Source: a virus. Taken from it: a stretch of DNA of 44,745 nucleotides. The first letter of the stretch is position 1; each line of letters starts with the position of its first letter. Below are positions 8,339 to 15,775 of the stretch, in pieces. The position numbers and the translations under genes are program-made. Where the stretch lies: the IMG/VR virus record IMGVR_UViG_3300032331_004188, positions 1 through 44,745 of that record. One strand, given 5' to 3'. The notes beneath the pieces are model-generated. The model did not search any database, was not told where the DNA came from, and was given only the letters and a program-made list of their open reading frames with translations.

Positions 8339-8995
8339 ATGAAAATTGATTGGACAGAACTTCAAAAAGGCTTTGAGCGGGAAAAGATAAAGACTGCCTC
8401 AGCACCAACTCCAGCAGTCGGGGCAGTTGGATCGGCTGTATCCAAAGTTCCTTTTTTAACTAAAATACTAGACAAAGTCAAAGGTTGGCTGCCGTCTGCA
8501 GGCAAAGCAGCCACAGGCGTGGCAGCCGCAACAACAGCAGGAATTGTAGGAAAGGGCGCATACGACGCAGGCAAGAATTTACTCGGAGGAGCACAGGACA
8601 CACTACTTGGGCTGACAAATCACTTGCCTTCGCTTTTAGCTGGCGCGCAAGGGCAGCAGTCTGTTCAGACACAAGGCCCTGGGTATGTATTGCCTCCGCA
8701 AAGGGGAGGCGTATCATCCTGGAAAAATCCTCTTTCAGTTTACGAGCCTACAAGACCTGTATTTAAGCGCGCCGGAATTATGGGAGACGTGACTAATATA
8801 GCTAAAAATCGTATAGCTAACAGTGTAATTAACGAAGTAACTAAAACAAATCCTCTTGGTGGAGATATATCAGAGCATGCTCCAGCACAACCTTCAGAGA
8901 AAGAAATTCAACTTGTTTCAGAATTTCCTGAGATCAAAGAGATGTTGAAAAACGAAGAGAATAAAGCTTATTTAGAAAGATTGCTTAAAGATTAG
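8339..8995 (+). CDS. Ala/Gly-rich virion-like protein
   Basis: A 218-residue protein of unknown family. An in-frame ATG at 8315 lies inside the preceding gene; I prefer the ATG at 8339, four bases after that gene's stop, which matches the spacing used throughout this block and gives the N-terminus MKIDWTELQ. An IKTASAP motif follows near residue 18, then a long Ala/Gly helical region (about 45-90, with GKAATGVAAATTAG), a Pro/Gly-rich middle and an acidic C-terminal helix. A hairpin overlaps the stop codon, so this is probably the last gene of the block that began at 3238. Confidence 0.75.
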   Translation: MKIDWTELQKGFEREKIKTASAPTPAVGAVGSAVSKVPFLTKILDKVKGWLPSAGKAATGVAAATTAGIVGKGAYDAGKNLLGGAQDTLLGLTNHLPSLLAGAQGQQSVQTQGPGYVLPPQRGGVSSWKNPLSVYEPTRPVFKRAGIMGDVTNIAKNRIANSVINEVTKTNPLGGDISEHAPAQPSEKEIQLVSEFPEIKEMLKNEENKAYLERLLKD

Positions 8996-9021
8996 GCATA
9001 ATTGCTTGCCTAAACATCTTT
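8987..9021 (+). terminator. Two-part hairpin at the end of the glycine-zipper block
   Basis: The sequence forms an outer stem AAAGAT/ATCTTT and an inner stem TAGGCA/TGCCTA around an 8-base loop, with three unpaired bases on the right side. The stop codon of the upstream gene lies in the left arm. No long T run follows, so it may be a weak terminator or an mRNA-stabilising hairpin. Confidence 0.45.
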
Positions 9022-9044
9022 GAGTAGCTATTTTTAAATAAATT

Positions 9045-9275
9045 ATGTCAGCGTCAAATAAACAGATATACATTCCTGCAATAGCAATTAAAGGATCGTT
9101 TATAGAAGAAATTGGCAGTTCTGAAGATCGCCTAATCTACCCTGGAGAGCAATTTAATATCACCTTGTCTGCAGAAGATTTTGCAAATTCCGAAGAGTAT
9201 CACACCGCCTGGATTACCATAACTAGAGCTGTAAAATCTAAACTTCTAAAAGATGCAACCTCAAGATCCTCCTAA
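9045..9275 (+). CDS. Small unknown protein upstream of RNA polymerase beta N-terminal gene
   Basis: A 76-residue protein with predicted beta-strand character (KQIYIPAIAIKG..., FNITLSAEDF..., AWITITRAV) and no family I recognise. It starts in the TATG context after an AT-rich leader and overlaps the next gene by 23 bases in a different frame, so the two are probably translated together. Confidence 0.6.
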   Translation: MSASNKQIYIPAIAIKGSFIEEIGSSEDRLIYPGEQFNITLSAEDFANSEEYHTAWITITRAVKSKLLKDATSRSS

Positions 9276-9918
9276 AAATACAAGATCGTTTTTTGATCCT
9301 AAAGGATTAAGAAAAATGATCTTTGATATTGCTGTAGATTCTTTTGGAAAGAAGCTCAACACAATTGAAACAGCAGACTTTAAACTGCAGGCTAGAGATC
9401 TTAAGATAGACCTTCCTAAGGTTACTCCCTCAATTCAGAAAAAAGCTATCCTAGAAAAGAAAGACTTGGTGGCTCCTCTAAAAGCCACTGTCGATCTGAT
9501 TCACAAAGCATCAGGCAAAGTTGTAGAATCCAAGTCCACAACAATTGCCCATATACCGTACGTAACAGGACACAATACCGTAATTTATAACGGATCAGAA
9601 TACGAAGGCGTAAATCAACAAAGGCTCTTGCCTGGCATTTATTCTCGCGTGAGACAAGACGGAATTCCAGAGTCTCACATCAATCCAGAAGCGCGCACAG
9701 GGCAGTCTTCTAGAATCATGTTTTTGCCTGACAAACAGCTATTTATCATGATGGTAAAAAATTCTCAGGTAAAACTTTACGGAGTTTTAAAAGATCTAGG
9801 CATCTCAGACGGAGCAATTAAAGAAGCTTGGGGAGAGCAGATATATAACGCTAACAGGCTGCAGTACAGGGGAGACGAGATCGACAAGCTGTACTCTATT
9901 CTTGTTGGAGGAGAATAG
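9253..9918 (+). CDS. RNA polymerase beta subunit, N-terminal fragment
   Basis: This 221-residue protein corresponds to roughly E. coli RpoB 20-220 (the protrusion). Residues 99-131 (AHIPYVTGHNTVIYNGSEY, then NQQRLLPGIY) align with the RpoB segment PLMTDNGTFVINGTER...SQLHRSPGVFF, and the following ARTGQSSRIMFLPDKQLFIMM aligns with ARIIPYRGSWLDFEF. The segment before it matches the RpoB stretch that enters this motif. The frame ends at a normal stop 2 bases before the next start, so it is a finished gene and not a broken end. It lies on the opposite strand from, and about 8 kb and 5 kb away from, the other two beta pieces. Function as part of a phage RNA polymerase is inferred from homology. 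Confidence 0.88.
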   Translation: MQPQDPPKNTRSFFDPKGLRKMIFDIAVDSFGKKLNTIETADFKLQARDLKIDLPKVTPSIQKKAILEKKDLVAPLKATVDLIHKASGKVVESKSTTIAHIPYVTGHNTVIYNGSEYEGVNQQRLLPGIYSRVRQDGIPESHINPEARTGQSSRIMFLPDKQLFIMMVKNSQVKLYGVLKDLGISDGAIKEAWGEQIYNANRLQYRGDEIDKLYSILVGGE

Positions 9919-9919
9919 T

Positions 9920-10399
9920 ATGGCACTGATAGATGAGTTGTATTCTCCTGAAGACTGCCAGAGGATAAAGCTTATCTATAAAGAAGATCCATCTAGCAGA
10001 AAAGTCTTGATGGAGGCTCTTGGACACAAGATTGTCCAAAACGAAAGTATACTCAACAGCAAGCCTCTGGACATACTTGCTCTAATTTGCATGACTGCAG
10101 AATTTGCAAGCTCAGACAACGAATGTCATACTGTTGCAATAATTGTGCACAAGCATATAAATACTAAAGATCCTTTACCGTACGTCCTTGACGACAAAGG
10201 AATAACTCTTGCTGAGAAATGTCTTGTAAGTCTTTCTTTCTTCTTGCCTGCACTAGAACGCAGATATAAAAAAGGTGCACCTTCTCCTTCTTTCTACAGA
10301 AACGCTAGCAAGATTATGTTTAGTCGATATGAACATAATGATATTGCAGAGCATCATGAGAAATGGGAAAACTTCTTCAGCGAAATGTTGTTGATGTAG
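9920..10399 (+). CDS. Unknown helical protein
   Basis: A 159-residue mainly helical protein with no family I recognise (ALIDELYSPEDCQRI at the start, several Leu-rich helices, His/Glu-rich end). The ATG at 9920 is chosen over an upstream TTG because GGAGGAG lies 6 bases before it, although those bases also encode the end of the preceding gene. It follows the beta N-terminal gene by one base, so the two are probably cotranscribed. I see no similarity to RNA polymerase parts. Confidence 0.65.
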   Translation: MALIDELYSPEDCQRIKLIYKEDPSSRKVLMEALGHKIVQNESILNSKPLDILALICMTAEFASSDNECHTVAIIVHKHINTKDPLPYVLDDKGITLAEKCLVSLSFFLPALERRYKKGAPSPSFYRNASKIMFSRYEHNDIAEHHEKWENFFSEMLLM

Positions 10400-10492
10400 C
10401 TCATGATACAGCAGGTCAAATTTAGCCCTTGCAGAAAATTTTACAATCGGTAATAATACTTTTTAGCAATGGAGTAGATCCTCGATCCTCTG

Positions 10493-10536
10493 GGAACAAA
10501 TGTTCCTATTGCATCTTGACTTTCTGTTGTTAAATA
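10493..10536 (+). promoter_or_regulatory. Promoter with adjacent LexA-like inverted repeat
   Basis: The dyad GGAACAAATGTTCC (10493-10506) has the GAAC-N4-GTTC core of Gram-positive-type LexA boxes and stands directly before a possible promoter TTGCAT (10509-10514), 16-base spacer, TAAATA (10531-10536). The gene at 10563 follows. The dyad could be an operator, a small hairpin or chance; the promoter match is moderate. Confidence 0.35.
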
Positions 10537-10562
10537 AACAAAAACAACTAAATAGAAAAAAT

Positions 10563-11051
10563 ATGCCTAAAAACATCTCAATTAAGAAAGTTGCAGTAAA
10601 TGTTCCCGGAACATCTACAGCTAAAGACGTGGGTGGACTCAAGAGTTCGCGCTACGAAAAACTGCAAATGAGCTATGGCTCGATCTCAAAAGACGACTAT
10701 AGCAGCGGAGACACTTTGGTTTTCTCTGATGTCCCCGCCCGCGACATCATCAGAGCCACAATCATCGTTAAAACCGCAAATCCTGCTGAGCTCTATGTGT
10801 ATCCCTTCACGGATGTGACCGGAACACTTACGCTTAACGCCACCTCGAAAGAAGATATCAGCTATGTGATCGAATACGTTCGAGGCACAGGCCGCCCTGG
10901 TACAGCAACAAATCAGGGTGATCTCTTGAAGGTTACGATCAATACCTCAGCCGCTCCTGGCACAGCTTCTGGTGACGAAAATGTCATTGGCGCTACCGGT
11001 GCAACTGGCGCAAGAGGATCTACTGGCGCAACTGGTGCTACAGGATTATAA
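10563..11051 (+). CDS. Virion-like protein with short collagen-like tail
   Basis: A 162-residue protein. Residues 1-140 look like an all-beta domain (alternating hydrophobic and polar strands). The C-terminus is a short Gly-Ala-Thr collagen-like stretch ([19 protein letters not shown]). An upstream in-frame ATG at 10500 lies in the promoter region; the ATG at 10563, after an A-rich leader and in the TATG context, gives the sensible N-terminus MPKNISIKK. The gene is flanked by its own promoter-like region and a strong terminator, so it is probably expressed alone and abundantly. Codons are more GC-rich than in its neighbours. A decoration or fibre protein is likely; the exact role is unknown. 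Confidence 0.7.
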   Translation: MPKNISIKKVAVNVPGTSTAKDVGGLKSSRYEKLQMSYGSISKDDYSSGDTLVFSDVPARDIIRATIIVKTANPAELYVYPFTDVTGTLTLNATSKEDISYVIEYVRGTGRPGTATNQGDLLKVTINTSAAPGTASGDENVIGATGATGARGSTGATGATGL

Positions 11052-11070
11052 TCCTAATTATAGTATAGAA

Positions 11071-11105
11071 AAAGAGGCGCAGCCAAAAGCTGCGTCTTTT
11101 TTTTT
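11071..11105 (+). terminator. Strong intrinsic terminator
   Basis: A 12-base-pair stem with a GCGCAGC/GCTGCGT core closes on a CAAAA loop and runs into nine T residues. It ends the transcript of the gene at 10563-11051. Confidence 0.9.
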
Positions 11106-11175
11106 GCAAAAACTGCTTGCAGCCTATCCAGAGAATATCTAATCTAAAAATTGAGGCAGGTGCCTCTAAAAAAAT

Positions 11176-11343
11176 ATGAACGAACAAAACACGACAAAAG
11201 AGCAAAAAATCTACAATCTAGTGATTGAGTTAGAGTTAGCTAAAAAAAACAAGAAAGCCGTCGTTGGAGCTCACAACGACGAAATCAAAAGAATCCAAGC
11301 AGAAATCAAAGAGCTTTTAAAAGAAAACGAAGAACTAGCGTAA
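11176..11343 (+). CDS. Small coiled-coil protein
   Basis: A 55-codon frame starts at an ATG after an A-rich leader (TATG context) and ends one base before the next gene. The product is almost entirely helical and charged, with Leu/Ile heptads (YNLVIELELAKKNKKAV, EIKRIQAEIKELLKE). It pairs with the similar small coiled-coil gene that follows, and the two could form one complex. No family recognised. Confidence 0.65.
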   Translation: MNEQNTTKEQKIYNLVIELELAKKNKKAVVGAHNDEIKRIQAEIKELLKENEELA

Positions 11344-11344
11344 T

Positions 11345-11581
11345 ATGACAAACCAGAAAGTTGTACTCCCTGACGATAATAAGTCCGAAGAAAATCAAGA
11401 GGTCACTCATATGGACATCGTGGAAGCTGGCCTAGCTCAAGTAGAGCAGTTATTGCAGGCTCAAGAAGAGGAGATTAAAAAGCTGAATGAATCGGCAGCA
11501 AATCTGCAGCAGCGAAGAGTTGCAGCACTTGCTCAAAAAAGTCTGCTTGTTGATTTGAAAGAAAAGTTCAAGACTGAATAG
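11345..11581 (+). CDS. Small coiled-coil protein
   Basis: A 78-residue protein with an acidic N-terminus and a long Gln/Glu/Leu-rich coiled coil (VEQLLQAQEEEIKKLNESA and on). It starts one base after the preceding small coiled-coil gene and ends one base before a membrane-protein gene, so all three are probably translated from one message. Function unknown. Confidence 0.7.
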   Translation: MTNQKVVLPDDNKSEENQEVTHMDIVEAGLAQVEQLLQAQEEEIKKLNESAANLQQRRVAALAQKSLLVDLKEKFKTE

Positions 11582-11582
11582 T

Positions 11583-11924
11583 ATGCTGCTTAATTTCGGC
11601 ATAGTTTCCGTACTGCTGGGCTACCTTCTTCTGATCTGGAGAAGGACCGATGCTTTTGCAGAGTATTGTGAGCTGTTTAAGATTAATAATCTTTTTTGTC
11701 TACGTGAATATCGTGAAGTCAAAAACAACGGCTATGACGGAAACTATGCTGATTTTTTGCGAGAGTACTACTTAGATAAATTTATTGTTAGGCTTGCCAC
11801 TTGCCCTATTTGCTTAAGTTTTTGGTTAGGTTTGATCTGCGTACTGGTTAGTGGTAATATTCTAAGCATGGTCTGCGGACCTATAGCTTTATTTATATAC
11901 CTTTTGTTTAATAAACTGATCTAG
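11583..11924 (+). CDS. Small membrane protein with CPxC motif
   Basis: A 113-residue protein. An N-terminal hydrophobic segment (residues 1-18, ending in WRRTD) is followed by a soluble loop and by two hydrophobic segments near the C-terminus (about 78-90 and 95-110). Between them lies [11 protein letters not shown], a CPxC motif followed by FW at the start of a membrane helix, as in small bacterial and phage membrane proteins of the DUF1360 kind. It could be redox-active or metal-binding; that is inference. It starts one base after the coiled-coil gene and is followed by the fibre gene after one base. Confidence 0.65.
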   Translation: MLLNFGIVSVLLGYLLLIWRRTDAFAEYCELFKINNLFCLREYREVKNNGYDGNYADFLREYYLDKFIVRLATCPICLSFWLGLICVLVSGNILSMVCGPIALFIYLLFNKLI

Positions 11925-11925
11925 C

Positions 11926-13605
11926 ATGGCCAAAAGAATTGATATCAACTCACTACACCTAGGTAAATCTAGCGCTCAACAAAGTGCCTGGGATTTTGAA
12001 TACTATACAAAATACCAATCAACAAGCAGTTCAGAAATTCCTGAAATCTGCTTTTTGCCTACTGTAAACTCTTTCTCTTTTACAGCCCCTAAACTTGTAG
12101 AGTTGAATCCTTCGTGTACGTTTACATTTCCTGACGTATTTCCTGTTCCTCCTCCGCCTCCTGTAGTTGCGAATACGTGGCCTGCTTGTGAGTATCTTAC
12201 AGTAGTAAATCAGGTAAGTATGTGTGAAGGAGCGTACCTCAATCTGTCAGGAGGAGGAGCATCCGACAATGGAGATCTTCCTAATCCATGTCAGCTAGTT
12301 TTATCAGGTGTAATTCCTTGCCCTGAGCCTATCCCAGGACCATCAGGCTCCTCAGGGCCGCCTGGTACAGTAGGCCCATCAGGACCTCCAGGCCCATCAG
12401 GACCTCCAGGAATGAGTATTCCAGGCCCATCAGGACCTCCAGGACCAAGCGGAGGGACAGGCCCATCAGGACCTCCAGGAATTCCTGGACCGCAGGGCCC
12501 GATGGGACCAGCGGGCCCATCAGGCTCGCAGGGTCGGCCTGGAGCTGCGTCGACCGTAGCAGGCCCGCAGGGCGAAAGGGGAGCTCAAGGCCCGCAGGGC
12601 GAAAGGGGGGCTCAAGGCCCGCAGGGCGAAAGAGGGGAGCAGGGTCCGGCCGGAGCGGACGGAGGTGCCGGTTCTCAAGGCTCTCAAGGTCCTCAAGGCC
12701 CTCAAGGCGCAAGCGGCGCCAGCGGAGCATCAGGCGCAACTGGAGCATCAGGAAGACGCAGCAATGGAGGCGACTTCAGCTGCTCTGGAGGTACTGACTC
12801 TGAGGGTATACCAAAGGATACTACTTTGGAGCTGAGCTCTTTATCTTGCGATACAGTCACCGCCACAACCTGTTGCGTTTCAAATAATGGTTCGTATATA
12901 GACTTTTGTCCTGGCGATCTTGTGTTCTATGGACCAGCAGGAGCAGCTGACGGAAATACTCTATCTATGAATAGTGATGCTATTCATATTGATGGGTATT
13001 CAGGCAAGGAAATGTCCCTTACTAACGAGGAGCTAAATTTATCTAAAGGATTAGCTCAAGATTACGCCAATCTGACTGCAGAAAAATTCACAATGACGAC
13101 TGGTGGCGGGAATGAGCGTCCAAGATCAGTCGAAATTTCGTCTGACCGCGTCATAGTTACAGGAGAAGGAGGGAGTATGTATCTTAACGCAAATGACAAC
13201 ACATTTTCTATATCGGAGTCGCAGGGAGAGGAGAATAACACCACAATCCACATGTCAGGCGGCGGGGACGGGCAGCTAATCATAGGCAAAGGGCAGCAAA
13301 ACGGTTCAAGCAGAGTTGAAATTGAGGGTAATGGCTCATTTACCCTAGGGGAAGGTGATGGGCAGGTGCAAATGTGGAGCGATAATACCAACTCTACTAT
13401 AAGGCTTGGAAGTATCATGATAACAACTGAAGACACAACAGTCTACATAGGTACTGAAACCAATGCAGGCACTTTGAGTATAAATGATGGCTCAAGCAAT
13501 CCTGTTGTACTTTCCGGTTCTGAAATAGAATGGCGAGACCTGGAGGTTTGCATAGATGGAACAACAACAACAATTCAAGTTTTAGCCAAAAAACTCACAA
13601 CGTAA
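11926..13605 (+). CDS. Collagen-like tail fibre protein (Gly-Pro-rich type)
   Basis: A 559-residue protein. Residues 1-140 form a non-repetitive head with a Pro-rich spot (PVPPPPP). About 141-285 is a collagen-like region of Gly-X-Y triplets, first of the GPSGPPG type, then GPQGERGAQ, then GASGASGAT. The remaining 270 residues are beta-rich with regular short strands, typical of a trimeric fibre shaft or tip. At DNA level the collagen part contains near-identical 18-bp and 27-bp units and is clearly more GC-rich than its surroundings. It is probably a trimeric virion fibre. Downstream, seven bases away, is the cysteine-rich gene. Confidence 0.85.
   Translation: MAKRIDINSLHLGKSSAQQSAWDFEYYTKYQSTSSSEIPEICFLPTVNSFSFTAPKLVELNPSCTFTFPDVFPVPPPPPVVANTWPACEYLTVVNQVSMCEGAYLNLSGGGASDNGDLPNPCQLVLSGVIPCPEPIPGPSGSSGPPGTVGPSGPPGPSGPPGMSIPGPSGPPGPSGGTGPSGPPGIPGPQGPMGPAGPSGSQGRPGAASTVAGPQGERGAQGPQGERGAQGPQGERGEQGPAGADGGAGSQGSQGPQGPQGASGASGASGATGASGRRSNGGDFSCSGGTDSEGIPKDTTLELSSLSCDTVTATTCCVSNNGSYIDFCPGDLVFYGPAGAADGNTLSMNSDAIHIDGYSGKEMSLTNEELNLSKGLAQDYANLTAEKFTMTTGGGNERPRSVEISSDRVIVTGEGGSMYLNANDNTFSISESQGEENNTTIHMSGGGDGQLIIGKGQQNGSSRVEIEGNGSFTLGEGDGQVQMWSDNTNSTIRLGSIMITTEDTTVYIGTETNAGTLSINDGSSNPVVLSGSEIEWRDLEVCIDGTTTTIQVLAKKLTT
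12373..12477 (+). repeat. 18-bp repeats in collagen-like region
   Basis: The unit GGCCCATCAGGACCTCCA occurs identically at 12373-12390, 12391-12408, 12424-12441 and 12460-12477, coding for GPSGPP. Identity at third positions suggests recent duplication or ongoing slippage in length. Confidence 0.9.
12562..12642 (+). repeat. Three tandem 27-bp units in collagen-like region
   Basis: Three consecutive 27-bp units start at 12562, 12589 and 12616, each beginning GGCCCGCAGGGCGAAAG and coding for GPQGERGAQ or GPQGERGEQ. The first two differ at one base; the third diverges at its end. Such units can expand or contract by recombination. Confidence 0.9.
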
Positions 13606-13611
13606 TTCGCA

Positions 13612-14289
13612 ATGGCGACTACCCTAAAAAAATGTGATGGCGAATGCTCAGAATCAGACGACGCTTGTAGTGAAGCTATTCAAGTATGCCCTGCAGGCTA
13701 CTTTTGTGCGTTTGGAGACCCTTTTGGAGAGGATATTGCTGAAACAGAGTGCCTTTCAGGGAGATGTCTAAGTGTGGATGACTCTACTGACATGCTTACT
13801 ACTATCTGGTGTAGCAGATGTGATCCAGGCTATATAATTGTAACCTGGAAAGAAGAGTATAAGACTTCCGAAGGTACAGAAGAATGTGCGTTTGTAATCT
13901 CAGAATGTCCTATGATCTGCCCGGAGGGCAGTTCTGAATGTACGGATAAATGGAGTTGTAATGTTCAGTGCGATGAATCTCCAAAAGAGTGCGCATACCC
14001 TGACGGAAATATTACAATCACTTGCTCAGCAGAAGATCAAAAGGCCTGCTCAGAAGATTATAGTTTTATCGGAAAAGATATGGACGAGGCAAATTCCGGT
14101 AGGCCAAAAGGAACTGTCACAAATCAGCCACTCAAAAAATGCTGTGGATGTGACTACAACTTATGCCCAGGATGTCCTCCGTATTGTGTAGAGTGCGATA
14201 TAAGCGACTCCGATACTTGCAGCGACGGACTTAGATGCCGATTAGAAACATCTGGACTCTGCGCAGGCAGATATATGTGTGGATTTTAA
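13612..14289 (+). CDS. Cysteine-rich protein (29 Cys in 225 residues)
   Basis: No family recognised. The protein has 29 cysteines (about 13 percent) spread over its full length, often as CxxC, CxxxC or CC, including KKCCGCDYNLCPGCPPYCVEC near the C-terminus. It is acidic and has no signal peptide or membrane segment. The pattern fits either a disulphide-rich extracellular domain such as a fibre tip, or a multi-zinc protein. Its position seven bases after a collagen-like fibre gene favours a virion tip or adhesin; oxidation would then have to happen on lysis or in a host with an oxidising cytoplasm. Confidence 0.8.
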   Translation: MATTLKKCDGECSESDDACSEAIQVCPAGYFCAFGDPFGEDIAETECLSGRCLSVDDSTDMLTTIWCSRCDPGYIIVTWKEEYKTSEGTEECAFVISECPMICPEGSSECTDKWSCNVQCDESPKECAYPDGNITITCSAEDQKACSEDYSFIGKDMDEANSGRPKGTVTNQPLKKCCGCDYNLCPGCPPYCVECDISDSDTCSDGLRCRLETSGLCAGRYMCGF

Positions 14290-14322
14290 CCTAAGAGCGG
14301 ACTATTTATTTTCACTATCTCT

Positions 14323-14865
14323 ATGAGCCTGTACCCTAAGCTGGACAAGATTGTTGTAGCAATGACAGTCGCTGACAGAAAAAATAAGAATAAACCTTTA
14401 GCCAAAAAATGGATTTCCAGAGGATTTAGAAGAATAACTAAACAGAATCTTATTAAATACTGGGAAAACAGACTGTCCTCAAAACCAGAAGATCTTGATT
14501 TATATAAGACCACCTTGACCATGTATGAAAGAACGCTTGGCTCGCCAGCTCGCGAAAAGGTTGATGCTACTGCAGGCTCAAATCAAGAAATTCAAGCTCC
14601 CGGTGTGTGGCAAATGATGAAGACCGCCGCAATAGCAGGCAAAAACTTTGTAAAGTCAGGAATGAAATTTGTGACTGAAGAACAGTTCGAGGCGCGTGAA
14701 GCTATTTGCAAAGGATGCGAATACTGGAATCCTAAAGGATACGGAAATACTGGGCAGTGTCTCAAATGCGGATGCGCAACCAAAGCAAAGTTGAGGCTTG
14801 CCTCAGAATCTTGCCCATTGCAAAAATGGGTAAAAATTGAAGCTAGTACTCAGGAATATCAATAA
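14323..14865 (+). CDS. Zinc-ribbon phage protein
   Basis: A 180-residue protein. The first 115 residues are basic and helical. The C-terminal 60 residues hold a zinc-ribbon pattern CxxC (C129, C132), then CxxCxC (C146, C149, C151), then C164 in SCPLQKW. The arrangement matches a small zinc-ribbon tail found on many phage proteins of unknown role. An MMKTAA motif lies near residue 98, of the same type as in the virion-like block. Its last 23 bases overlap the end of the RNA polymerase beta middle gene on the other strand. Confidence 0.75.
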   Translation: MSLYPKLDKIVVAMTVADRKNKNKPLAKKWISRGFRRITKQNLIKYWENRLSSKPEDLDLYKTTLTMYERTLGSPAREKVDATAGSNQEIQAPGVWQMMKTAAIAGKNFVKSGMKFVTEEQFEAREAICKGCEYWNPKGYGNTGQCLKCGCATKAKLRLASESCPLQKWVKIEASTQEYQ

Positions 14866-15535
14866 CAGAAGAAAGGAACTCTTGATGATCGATCCATACG
14901 GGCTTATTTGTAGCATTATCAATTACTTGACGATAAAGCTTTCCGTCAGTGCCTTTCCTAATGTTGTTAACGAAAAAATTTACTACCCCAATGGTAGTTG
15001 CCTCTACTGTCTGTATAGGGTCAAGTAGCCCAAACTGAGACTCGTTTACTTCTCTAGACGATTCTGGAATAGCCTCACTAGATCCGATCCCACCTTCTCC
15101 CATTTTTGTAACTTTGTGAGCCAGCATATACTGCTCCATAGGATTAACTCCCTCGATGTTCTGACTTAACGTATTTCCCACAAAAACCGATTTGACCTGA
15201 GGTGTAAAAAATCCTGCATGCAGCCATGAAAGATTTCTTTTTTGCCTTAATTTGTTTTTAGCTTTAAATTGCAACTTTCCTGCGTCATGTTCAATGTGCT
15301 CTTTAATATAATCCTCAGGACCTAAAAATTTAGAAAAAACAACATTGTCACGATCATCCGGAGCTTCCTGCCTACCAAACACTTTTAAAAGTTTTTTTGA
15401 AGAATCCAGCAAAATTTGAGGCGTTACAAAATTACTAGGACTTCCTAAAGTTCTACCCATAACAGAAGCATCTAACTTCATATTTTTAAAGTACTCTTTA
15501 AGTTTAGTTATTTTTTCTTGTTTGGTAGTGCTCAT
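14843..15535 (-). CDS. RNA polymerase beta subunit, middle fragment (fork / rifampicin-pocket region)
   Basis: This 230-residue protein matches about E. coli RpoB 440-610. Residues 123-151 (LSQNIEGVNPMEQYMLAHK, then GEGGIG) align with RpoB [19 protein letters not shown]...GPGGLT. Residues 168-184 (QFGLLDPIQTVEATTIG) align with HYGRVCPIETPEGPNIG. The N-terminal helices match the RpoB segment before the fork. The ATG at 15535 is in the TATG context and the stop is normal, so this is a complete gene. It supplies the part of beta that lies between the N-terminal piece at 9253-9918 and the C-terminal piece at 1-1458; the lobe (about 220-440) is not found here. Several rifampicin-contact positions differ (D516 to E, H526 to L, S531 to T). 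Confidence 0.88.
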   Translation of the reverse strand: MSTTKQEKITKLKEYFKNMKLDASVMGRTLGSPSNFVTPQILLDSSKKLLKVFGRQEAPDDRDNVVFSKFLGPEDYIKEHIEHDAGKLQFKAKNKLRQKRNLSWLHAGFFTPQVKSVFVGNTLSQNIEGVNPMEQYMLAHKVTKMGEGGIGSSEAIPESSREVNESQFGLLDPIQTVEATTIGVVNFFVNNIRKGTDGKLYRQVIDNATNKPVWIDHQEFLSSVIDIPEY

Positions 15536-15579
15536 ATTAGGTATATTAGTAAGTAATTAATACCAATGCAATAAATACA

Positions 15580-15768
15580 ATGACTTTCGAATTTGATTAT
15601 AACACAGACACCGATCAAATCACAATTGTTTACGACGGACAGTGTGTGCTTAAGGCTGATTTTGACGGGGATAGGCCCGTGTTTCATAACTTTGAAAAAA
15701 TTCGAGATGACGACATTGAAGACCTTCTAAAAAATCTTTGCAGGCGTGCTTATGATGTGTTAGCGTAA
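15580..15768 (+). CDS. Small acidic protein
   Basis: A 62-residue acidic protein with beta character at the start (FEFDYNTDTDQITIVYDG) and a helical end. It lies seven bases before the dCMP deaminase gene and is probably cotranscribed with it. The family is unknown. Confidence 0.6.
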   Translation: MTFEFDYNTDTDQITIVYDGQCVLKADFDGDRPVFHNFEKIRDDDIEDLLKNLCRRAYDVLA

Positions 15769-15775
15769 CACATCT

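Noticed and set aside
9920-10399. Possible fourth RNA polymerase fragment after the beta N-terminal gene
   Set aside because: I looked for lobe or fork motifs of beta and for beta' motifs (NADFDGD, for example) and found none.
12562-12642. Tandem repeats as a CRISPR array
   Set aside because: Units are directly adjacent, in frame and code for Gly-X-Y triplets; there are no spacers.
12329-12748. Open frames on the minus strand opposite the collagen region
   Set aside because: They arise from the Gly/Pro-rich codons on the plus strand, giving Leu/Arg-rich low-complexity products without start signals.
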